Part shown: positions 1 through 7,552 of the stretch, piece after piece
How the letters are laid out: every line of letters begins with the position of its first letter
How positions within the stretch are numbered: position 1 is the first letter of the stretch
Assembly: GCF_014467285.1 (NCBI RefSeq)
Contig: NZ_NKHR01000010.1
Coordinates: 67,695-131,694 of the forward strand
Direction of reading: 5' to 3'
Length of the DNA: 64,000 nt
Origin: Xenorhabdus sp014467285
Lineage (GTDB): Bacteria > Pseudomonadota > Gammaproteobacteria > Enterobacterales > Enterobacteriaceae
The notes under the pieces: model-generated
What the model was told of the DNA's origin: nothing
Database searches by the model: none
What the model saw: only the letters and a program-made list of their open reading frames with translations
Position numbers and translations under genes: made by a program

Positions 1-596
1 TTAATTACAGGGAGATCATTTTCTGTTACTGGGCGTGCTTTGGTCCACATCCAGTCGGGTAACCCTTTCAGATTAAATAATTTTCGTGCCCTGTAAAAAC
101 CTTCATCATCTGGTTCTGTTGCCATGCCTTTGAATTCAAATTCGGATTGATTGGCTGACCCTGATGTTAAAGTATTACCCTCTTTATTGACAGTCAGTTT
201 TATATGGCTGATTATTTCACTATCTCCGGCGGCAGATACTTTTTTTAATGTTGCTTCACATTGAGCCTCAGGATCAAATTTATTTGATCTTTCTGATGCG
301 AGATCACTAAACAACAATTCCATGGTATTGGAACCATTTTCCAAAAAAGCGGTTGCATTTAAGCCACTGGATTGAATTCCGTTATGAGCCTTGCGATTAT
401 TCATTGCAGGCATGCCATTTACATTTAAATAGCAAAAGCTTTTACTTGTATTCATTGAGAGTAAGTATTTATAGTCCATTTCAGGTTTACCTAATGCGTT
501 ATTTGAAACAATACATGTCAAAAATAGAATACTAACCCAACGAGATCCGATATATTGACTCTTCTTTAGACAGTGGTTTGTGGAATACCCATTCTT
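1..596 (-). CDS. Second copy of exported effector-partner (immunity candidate), partial at window edge
   Basis: The minus-strand frame is open from about 596 to the window edge at 1. Its product is clearly homologous to the exported protein at 1047-2012: both carry NGIQSSG, TAFLENG and PDWMWTKA. A hydrophobic signal-like stretch (WVSILFLTCIVSNNALG) lies upstream of the first in-frame ATG (477-479). The intact paralogue starts at a GTG, but the equivalent codon here (594-596) is AAG. The native start may therefore be lost, or another codon may be used. The frame overlaps the end of a broken effector copy, just as in the intact pair. The gene continues beyond the window. Role as immunity protein is inference from pairing and export signal. 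Confidence 0.6.
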
Positions 597-703
597 TTTC
601 ACCATTTAAACTTACCTCTCCACCTTTTTTATCATGGTCTTCATTGAGTTGATCATCATCACCTAGCCCAAAAGCCAAATCTACATTTACCATCGCTTTT
701 ATA
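532..703 (-). pseudogene. C-terminal remnant of duplicated T6SS effector candidate
   Basis: The last ~55 codons of a protein homologous to the end of the effector candidate at 1948-3570. Both end in a WVF(H/Q)KPLSK(E/D) motif followed by YRISLG and share a VDL-FAFG/VDLAFG stretch. The rest of the gene is gone: upstream (higher coordinates) the frame enters antisense IS630 transposase sequence at about 705. This shows that the effector/partner pair was once present in two tandem copies and that one effector was truncated by an insertion or deletion. Confidence 0.7.
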
Positions 704-704
704 G

Positions 705-985
705 CCAAACAAGGAGACAACCGTTTGACATTTTTAGTGCTAGATAATGCGCGTATCCACCATGGGATCGCGGAAAAAACCAGACATCGCTGGTTACGAG
801 AGCACAACCTGCTTTTACTTTATCTTCCCGCCTACAGCCCAGAGCTGAACCTGATTGAAATCGTCTGGAAACAAGCCAAATATCACTGGCAACGTTTTAT
901 CACCTGGACTCAAGATACCATGGAGTATGAGCTAAATACGTTATTGGAAGGTTATGGTGATCAATTTGCAATTAATTTTTCTTGA
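705..985 (+). mobile_element. IS630-family transposase remnant (3' part)
   Basis: Reading frame ending at 985 encodes the C-terminal part of an IS630-type DDE transposase: a catalytic Asp in LVLDNARIHH and the final Glu in PAYSPELNLIEIVWKQAKYH, both family signatures. The N-terminal half and helix-turn-helix are missing, so it is an inactive remnant. It lies between the broken effector copy and the intact effector/partner pair, opposite in strand to them. It probably took part in the rearrangement that broke the first copy. Confidence 0.8.
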
Positions 986-1001
986 GTACTTAATTGGCAT
1001 T

Positions 1002-1036
1002 TGGTTAACCAAGTTCATTAAAAACTGGTTAACCAA
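1002..1036. repeat. Two copies of palindromic TGGTTAACCAA, 24-bp period
   Basis: TGGTTAACCAA occurs at 1002-1012 and 1026-1036. Each copy is a palindrome centred on GTTAAC. They lie between the IS630 remnant and the stop of the exported partner gene. They could be an IS end or target duplication, or a protein-binding pair; the sequence alone does not decide. Confidence 0.6.
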
Positions 1037-1046
1037 AATAAATAAA

Positions 1047-2012
1047 TTATCTGGCTATAACGATTTTACCATTGATAATGGATAAGTAAGGACTATAAGT
1101 TGCAGTATCACCTGTGATTTTATTATCGAACAATATAGGAGAACGACCATGAGCACCAGCTTCCAGACGGAATAGACGCCCATTTTTATAACTGACTAAT
1201 TTGAATTTTTTCCATTCAGGTATTGTTCTGACTGTATATTTATCGCTATCGATTTTATCTTCAAACCTCATCGAATGGAAAAAAAACTTAGCGTTACTGT
1301 TATCTGCAATAGCCCATTCTTCCCAGGCAGGTTTACTCATACTCCATATTTTACCCAAATCCTTTTGAGCAAATGAGTGAATTATTTCCTGATAAAAAGA
1401 TTTTATAACCGACAAATCTTTTTCTGTCACTGGTTGGGCCTTTGTCCACATCCAATCTGGCAATCTATCAATCGAATATGTTTTTTTAGCAGAGAATAAA
1501 CCTTCTTCTGCTGGTATTGTGGACATACCAGTAAAATCAAAGCCTGCCTTCTCATTAGATATATTCTTGAGTGATTCTTCAGTGACTGGCTTACCCTCTT
1601 TATCAACTATTAATTTAATGCGACTAATAATCTCACCATTTTCATCGTAAGCCGACACCTTTTTTAAGGTTGCCTCACATCGGGACTCAGGTATAAGTTC
1701 GTCTTCAAAAGATCGACTGCCAAATAGTAACTCTATGGTATTATCTCCATTTTCTAAAAAAGCGGTTGAATTTATACCGCTGGATTGAATTCCATTGGGA
1801 GCATTTAAGTTATCCATAGCTGTCATACCATTAATACGTACTACGCAGAGACTTTGGTTTGTATTGAATGAAAGTAAATATTTATATTCCATATCTGATC
1901 TCCCTGATGCAGAAGTGCTAAATAACATATAAGAACAAAATAAGAGACTACCCCAAAGAAATCCGATAAGACGATTTATCTTTAGAAAGTGGTTTTTGAA
2001 ATACCCATTCAC
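1047..2012 (-). CDS. Exported protein paired with effector candidate (putative immunity protein)
   Basis: A 321-residue protein starting at a GTG inside the end of the upstream gene (65-bp overlap with the effector stop at 1948), so translation is probably coupled. Residues ~14-37 are a hydrophobic N-terminal segment (IGFLWGSLLFCSYMLFSTSASG), consistent with export or inner-membrane anchoring. I recognise no family in the mature part. It has a close paralogue at 1-596, also paired with a (broken) effector copy. Gene order vgrG-PAAR, effector candidate, exported small gene is the usual layout of a T6SS effector followed by a periplasmic immunity protein, which is why I infer that role. It could instead be a chaperone or second secreted factor. 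Confidence 0.6.
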   Translation of the reverse strand: MNGYFKNHFLKINRLIGFLWGSLLFCSYMLFSTSASGRSDMEYKYLLSFNTNQSLCVVRINGMTAMDNLNAPNGIQSSGINSTAFLENGDNTIELLFGSRSFEDELIPESRCEATLKKVSAYDENGEIISRIKLIVDKEGKPVTEESLKNISNEKAGFDFTGMSTIPAEEGLFSAKKTYSIDRLPDWMWTKAQPVTEKDLSVIKSFYQEIIHSFAQKDLGKIWSMSKPAWEEWAIADNSNAKFFFHSMRFEDKIDSDKYTVRTIPEWKKFKLVSYKNGRLFRLEAGAHGRSPILFDNKITGDTATYSPYLSIINGKIVIAR

Positions 2013-3570
2013 GTGCTGTTCCTTCTTTTTTATCTATATTTACAGTTGTTTTAATTTTATCATCTTCAAGCGAATCTTCTTTTCCTACACCAAAAGCGAA
2101 ACTCAAATCTACAGATGCCTTAATTCCATCATGATAAAATACCAAATCCAGACTTTTGGGTTTTGATTCCAGTGCTGCCAGTAATTTTGCTTCGGCCTTA
2201 GCTGTTGCATCTACATAACCATGAATAGCATAATAACTTACTCCACCACGAATATTAGTTTCAGCTTTAATACCAAATCCAGTTTCTAATACACTATCTT
2301 TTTTGAAAGACCAGTCTCCTTTTTCATCAGATTCCCAACCAAATTTAACATTCAATTCTCCTGTTAAAATGAGATCCAACTGTGCACCTGCATATGCTCC
2401 ATTTTCGCCTTTTTTGACTTTTTCTTCGTAGAGTTGGCCAGCTTCACGAAGTGAGGAAAGTGCTCTTTCAACCTTAAAATAAGCAGCTACTATTTGAAGA
2501 ACATCAACGCGTAATTCTAGGCCAATTAAAGGAGCTGCCGCTATCTCTGCTCCAAATTTGGAATATAGTTGAAAGTTATTATTGTGAGAAAGCTCATGTT
2601 CACCATGAAGCTTAATCGAAGGATAGATAAAATCCATTTTTAGGATTTTGAACTTATCACTATCATGTCCGACTGACAAAACATTCGTTATTTTGCCAAT
2701 GCCTTGTACAAATGATTCTATTGGCCCTATCTCGTTTTTATTCTTCTTAAATTCTTTTTGCAAAGTATGCGTCCATGTACGACTGGCTGAGCCTTTCTGA
2801 AGTTTAATTATCCCCTCTACAGCCAATGCATTTGTTACTTTGTAACGCGTCGTATCTTGAGTCCAACCACGATGTTTTCTATGCCCTAATCCCCGTTCTC
2901 TATTAGCTTGAGTTTGCTGTCTTCTTCTTTGTTGATCAGTGAATTCTTCAATGTCTTTCTTAGCCTTGAAAACTAGATCGATTTCCTGTTTTTCTTTGGT
3001 TACTAAATAAATATTGGAACTAAGGACCGTTTTTTCTCCTAATACCGTGAATAGAATTTTTTCTATTCCAGAATACTCCTTCTTTACTAATGGTTTCCCT
3101 GAGCATTCATCGACTCTGATAGCATAATGCTGATTTTTTATATTGGTATGAAAATCCTTTTTCAGGAAACGTGCTAAAACAGAAAATGGTCCTTGTTCAA
3201 CCTCTAAAAAATCCTGACTTGATTTGTGGTAAACCAGTTCTCCTTTATAAGGTTTTTTAGGTGGAAATTGAGCGAGGGGTTGGTATTTTTCATCAAACAC
3301 ATTACCAATCGGACAATCAGGGTTGTGTGAAATACAGCCTTTACTGATTGAACTTAATTCAACAGATACCTTTGGTTTTTCTTCCTTCGGTAATTCATTT
3401 ACATATTCAAAGGTTATCAATGGTGAATCAAGCACATAGAAAAAATGTTGTTGAATCCAAGACTGCTGATAACTGATTGTTTTATCGCCTAATTTGATAT
3501 CAATTCTATGTGTGCAATCATCTGGGTTGTCACAACCACATATTGCTGAACCTGCTTTTGTTGATGTCAT
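1948..3570 (-). CDS. T6SS effector candidate, unrecognised family (540 aa)
   Basis: The start is ATG 3570, preceded by a good ribosome site (AAGGAGAAATATA). The frame stays open further upstream, but that part is antisense PAAR sequence. The 540-residue product begins with a Cys-rich stretch (ICGCDNPDDCTH), has a basic Gln/Arg-rich patch (DQQRRRQQTQANRERG, about residue 235) and an Ala/Lys-rich region near residue 460, with a largely beta-like C-terminal half. I see no catalytic motif I can name. It lies 11 bp after the stop of a VgrG-PAAR remnant and overlaps a gene for an exported partner, so a T6SS cargo role is inferred from context alone. A C-terminal fragment of a paralogue lies at 532-703. 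Confidence 0.55.
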   Translation of the reverse strand: MTSTKAGSAICGCDNPDDCTHRIDIKLGDKTISYQQSWIQQHFFYVLDSPLITFEYVNELPKEEKPKVSVELSSISKGCISHNPDCPIGNVFDEKYQPLAQFPPKKPYKGELVYHKSSQDFLEVEQGPFSVLARFLKKDFHTNIKNQHYAIRVDECSGKPLVKKEYSGIEKILFTVLGEKTVLSSNIYLVTKEKQEIDLVFKAKKDIEEFTDQQRRRQQTQANRERGLGHRKHRGWTQDTTRYKVTNALAVEGIIKLQKGSASRTWTHTLQKEFKKNKNEIGPIESFVQGIGKITNVLSVGHDSDKFKILKMDFIYPSIKLHGEHELSHNNNFQLYSKFGAEIAAAPLIGLELRVDVLQIVAAYFKVERALSSLREAGQLYEEKVKKGENGAYAGAQLDLILTGELNVKFGWESDEKGDWSFKKDSVLETGFGIKAETNIRGGVSYYAIHGYVDATAKAEAKLLAALESKPKSLDLVFYHDGIKASVDLSFAFGVGKEDSLEDDKIKTTVNIDKKEGTAREWVFQKPLSKDKSSYRISLG

Positions 3571-3581
3571 TATATTTCTCC

Positions 3582-4635
3582 TTAACCTATATTTATGCTG
3601 CCGTCGCCAATCACAACACCACCACAATCGACAGCATCTCCTGTTCTGGCGGCAGGCTTCCCTTCGATAAATACAGAACCCGATCCAACTGAAATTGTTC
3701 TTGGATGTGAACAATGAGATGCCAGAGCATCACCTTGTCGTGCCAGATAAGCTCCATCAACTTTGACCGTACTCGCTCCGGTAATAACGGGAGTTGCTGA
3801 ACAATCACCATGCTCTGTACCGATATCTCCGATTTTGACTGCATTACCCATTTTCGAGCGGATAGACATCTGGGTTTTCGCCATCGGCAGGCGGTTTGGG
3901 GGAATATTATTGGCGTGATAAGCCCGTCCAACAATAATCGGCTGGTCGGGATCGCCGTGGACAAAATCCACCAGTACTTCATGACCAATACGGGGAATGG
4001 CAATCATGCCCATTAATTGCCCTGCCCACGCCTGACTGACTCGTACCCAGCATGAGCTTTGATCGTTGAATTTACCGTATCTGTCCCAGTCAAACTGAAT
4101 ACGAACGCGCCCGTGTTCGTCACAGAAAATTTCTTCGCCTTCCGGCCCAACAACCGTGGCAATATGCGGGCCTTCCATTTGGGGTTTCGGGTAGGGGGAA
4201 GGCCGGTAAGAGTTTTTTCGGGTGGTGAAAGTAAATTGATTAGACAGCCACGTACCCCCATCGCCGGACTGGGTTTCATCTGCCTGTGGCTGACTACCAG
4301 AATGCGTGATTTGGATGAGCTGCCATTGATCATTAAATGTCTCTCTGGGGTGATCATCCAGATTAAATAGCTGTCCCGGCGCAAGTATTCCAGACGATAC
4401 TGACTTGCCCGTTGTCCCAGTTCGTCATCTTTACAGCGGCTGGGGAAATCATAATAATGGTAGCTGTTTAGTATTCTCTGATTGTCAAGATTGCGCCCTT
4501 CATACCAAAATTCCCGGTTCCAGCGTGGATTCTTAAACGTTCTGTCGTTTGTTCAGGTAAATTTTCCGTAATCAGTGTAAATACCAAACCTGAGCGATCA
4601 AGTAGTTGATTGATTTTATCTATTACCCTGCTCAC
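3582..4635 (-). pseudogene. vgrG: Collapsed vgrG fused to a PAAR domain
   Basis: Starts at GTG 4635 behind GGAGAATACAA with a normal VgrG N-terminus (MSRVIDKINQLLDRSG). It then jumps after ~30 residues to the middle of VgrG (EFWYEGRNLDNQ, YHYYDFPSR) and shifts frame again near 4380, between the segments QYRLEYLRR and LAPGQLFNLDDHP. After that it continues through the gp5-like OB-fold (DEHGRVRIQFDWDR, SSCWVRVSQAWAG). At TQMSIRSK it passes directly into a complete PAAR domain (residues from GNAVKIGDIG to the Gly-rich end), with no VgrG beta-helix. At least one internal deletion and one frameshift break the gene. The stretch 3582-4178 is one open frame, but its ATG lacks a ribosome site and lies inside the OB-fold. 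Confidence 0.8.
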
Positions 4636-5499
4636 TTGTATTCTCCATAATATTCTGGTGTATCAATCCTTATTTACTGCCTGAATAGTAAAAATAATTT
4701 AGTAATGACATTACCCTTGCATACTTTGTGTGCATTACTGAGCAGGATACAATAGAATTGTTTATATATACCAGTATGAATAAAAACACAGCAGGAAAAT
4801 TGTGATTAACTTCCCTTTTTAAATTAAATCAGGGAATTACTTAACTTTAATTTCATGTAATACAACAGATTAAAATCACACTGGCGCGCTGCGCTTGTCT
4901 TCTCCGAAGTAGTGAACACTTTTTTATATTTTTTTGAAAAATGCCTGTAATAATAAAAAATTATTCTTCTGGCAGATAATGCTGCCTATATTCTGCCAAT
5001 GCACCCGGCATATCCATCCCAAAACGGATCACGTTCATTTTCCGGCACAACTTCGGAAAAGTTGAAGATCACTCGACTGATGCAATACACATACCCATCC
5101 GGAACTCAAGTAGATTGTTGAAACCACCAGAAGAACAGGCAGGATAATCATGAAGATCATGAGGAGATAAGACAGTAACGCAGTGAATTGTTCAAAAAAC
5201 ACGCTTGATGTACGTTTCCGTATAATTGGACTTCAGTCCCCGCGTATTTTTTCCCACAAATACAACATCATTCGACGTATAGCATTATTCAAAATGTAAC
5301 ATTTCGTCACAAAAAAGAAACAATGGTTATAATTTTGTTGCAATACAGTTTATCGTGTGAAATATTAGATACTGAATCAATGATAATAGAAATAGTTTCC
5401 TTAGTATCAGTAACCAATGGATATTACGTACCTTTATTTATACTCAGGCCCTCTATATAAAGGTTCATGCGGTAGCTTTGGTTCTAAAAGGAGCGTTCG
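4636..5499. other. Intergenic region between decayed spike locus and T6SS cluster
   Basis: About 860 bp, AT-rich, between divergent vgrG genes. I see no intact gene. A 34-codon minus-strand coding scrap (stop at 4962) ends in MNVIRFGMDMPGALAEYRQ and looks like the tail of a lost gene. A GC-richer patch near 4880-4910 and several A/T runs are present. The promoter of the T6SS cluster must lie at the right end; an AT-rich TATACT/TATAAA stretch at 5438-5462 is a possible -10 area, but I cannot fix it. Confidence 0.4.
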
Positions 5500-7470
5500 A
5501 TGGAAAGATTCATTATTGCTCACTCCTCTCTAGGTGACGACACTTTTCTTTTTAAGTCATTAAAAGGAGAAGAAAAATTGTCAACTATTTATAGTTTTGA
5601 AGTGGAACTCTTTAGTGATAATAAAGACATTGATATCAAAGCATTACGAAACAAACCGCTCTCTGTTGAGATAAAGGATCCGGCAAACACTTCAGCAAAA
5701 TCACGCTATTTGAGTGGACTGGTTCGTGAAGCTATTATTTGTGATTATTATCATAACTATTTTTATTTGTATAAACTCATCATCCAACCAGCTCTGTTTA
5801 CATTAACCCTGAACAAAGATTTCAAAATCTGGCAAAAGAAAACAGCGCCTGAGATTATTAAAGATATTTTTGATAAACATAAAATAAAATTCAAGAATAG
5901 CCTCAATGCAAAATATCAACCATTAGAATATTGCACTCAATACAAAGAAACTGATTTCGACTTTCTGAGCCGGATAATGGAGCGCGAAGGAATTTATTAT
6001 TATTTTCAACACAGTAAGAATGAGCACACGCTTATATTAGCTGATTCGCCTCAATCTCACTCTGCTCTGCCTGAATGTTCCTCCATTGAATATTATCCTA
6101 ACCATTATCCCCCCAGTATAAAAGACAAGCATTATTTATATGATTGGACAGTAAGTTATTCAATTACTCCCAAGCTTTATACGATGAGTGATTATAATTT
6201 CCTTAAACCAAATGCTCAGCTAAAAGAAACACAGCAAAATCCGGACTCCTCTGTACCAAAAACAGAACTGTTCGAATGGCCCGGAAATTATGGCGAAAGT
6301 TCACAAGGCCAGTTCTATGTTCGTGTTCTGCAACAATCCAATACCGCACATAGCCAATATATCAAGGCAAAAAGTAAAGAGCCGGGTATTGCTCCGGGTT
6401 ATACCTTCACGTTATCAAACGCATTGCGGGATAAAGATAACGGTGAATATCTTATTGTCAGCGCAAATTATGAATTCCACGAAGCCCCATACTTTATGGG
6501 AATGGATCATTTTGGCCCAGATTCAGATAAAGTCGAACATATTATAGTTACCGACTTTACAGCCATTCCAGCCAAAGTAAATTGGCGAGCTCCCCGCACC
6601 ACGCCATGGCCAGTAGCAAACACAGAGCGGGCTACTGTTGTGGGTGCCAGTGGAAAAACCATTTGGACAGATGAACATGGCCGCGTCAAATTGAAGTTTC
6701 ACTGGGATCGGAGCGATACAAAAGACGATAAAAGTTCCTGCTGGGTGCGGGTTTCCAATAATTGGGCAGGCGCTAAATTTGGCATGATACAAATTCCCCG
6801 GGTTGGAGAAGAAGTCATCGTCAGTTTTATTCACGGCAATCCGGACGAGCCTCTTATAGTGGGACGTAGTTTTAACAAAAATAATATGCCTCCCTGGACG
6901 TTACCTAAAGAAGCTACAAAAATAGGCATAATGTCGCGCAGTCTTGAGGGAGGAAAAGATAATGCCAGTTATTTATTTATTGATGATGCCCAAGGTAAAG
7001 AATCCTTCGAAATACATGCTGAAAAGGATATGAAAGTCACTATAGAGAAGAACCAAACCGTAAAAATTGATGGCACTCGCGAAACAACAGTAGAAAAAGC
7101 AGAAACTGCCAACTTCAAGGATAAACAAAAGACCACGGTTGCCAAAGGCAAAGAAATCGAAGTTACAGGTGGTGGGATTAAATATACTGTTTCTGATGGA
7201 TATAAAGCAGATATCACTGGCGATAAATCAGAAAAAATTAGTGAAAATTATCAATCAAAGGTCGGCGGCAATTTTACACAAAAGGTGACTGGAAACTACG
7301 AACTCAAGGTTACAGGCAATAAAAAAGACTCAGTAACAGGATCTGTCGAAATCAAGGGAAGTAGGATGAAAATACAATCCAGCTCTACATGCGATATTAA
7401 AGGTACGTTATGCGATATTAAAGGTATATCCATGTGTACGATAAACGCTGCACTGATCAAATTGGGTTAA
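5500..7470 (+). CDS. vgrG: T6SS spike protein VgrG (TssI)
   Basis: A 656-residue VgrG, the trimeric tip of the T6SS tube. The N-terminal gp27-like part covers residues 1 to ~370. The gp5 OB-fold follows at ~380-470 (TIWTDEHGRVKLKFHWDR, SCWVRVSNNWAG, IPRVGEEVIVSFIHGNPDEP). The C-terminal beta-helix has short Lys/Thr-rich repeats (KVTIEKNQTVKIDG, TQKVTGNYELKVTGN) and ends at LIKLG. There is no extra effector domain, so it is a structural VgrG. Start ATG 5500 follows a strong AAGGAGCG site. It is the first gene of the cluster, followed by a DUF2169/DUF3540/DUF4150 loading module. Confidence 0.95.
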   Translation: MERFIIAHSSLGDDTFLFKSLKGEEKLSTIYSFEVELFSDNKDIDIKALRNKPLSVEIKDPANTSAKSRYLSGLVREAIICDYYHNYFYLYKLIIQPALFTLTLNKDFKIWQKKTAPEIIKDIFDKHKIKFKNSLNAKYQPLEYCTQYKETDFDFLSRIMEREGIYYYFQHSKNEHTLILADSPQSHSALPECSSIEYYPNHYPPSIKDKHYLYDWTVSYSITPKLYTMSDYNFLKPNAQLKETQQNPDSSVPKTELFEWPGNYGESSQGQFYVRVLQQSNTAHSQYIKAKSKEPGIAPGYTFTLSNALRDKDNGEYLIVSANYEFHEAPYFMGMDHFGPDSDKVEHIIVTDFTAIPAKVNWRAPRTTPWPVANTERATVVGASGKTIWTDEHGRVKLKFHWDRSDTKDDKSSCWVRVSNNWAGAKFGMIQIPRVGEEVIVSFIHGNPDEPLIVGRSFNKNNMPPWTLPKEATKIGIMSRSLEGGKDNASYLFIDDAQGKESFEIHAEKDMKVTIEKNQTVKIDGTRETTVEKAETANFKDKQKTTVAKGKEIEVTGGGIKYTVSDGYKADITGDKSEKISENYQSKVGGNFTQKVTGNYELKVTGNKKDSVTGSVEIKGSRMKIQSSSTCDIKGTLCDIKGISMCTINAALIKLG

Positions 7471-7552
7471 TCTGCTGAACATTTTCCTCATACATTCTTA
7501 GCATTAGCGGGAATGAATATTCAATACAAAAAGACTCATTTGGGGTGTTTCA

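Noticed and set aside
3611..4003. Overlapping 130-residue minus-strand frame
   Set aside because: Shadow of the OB-fold/PAAR frame in another phase.
4013..4384. Minus-strand 123-residue frame in the vgrG remnant
   Set aside because: Only its first residues match VgrG; the rest is an out-of-frame reading of the same pseudogene.
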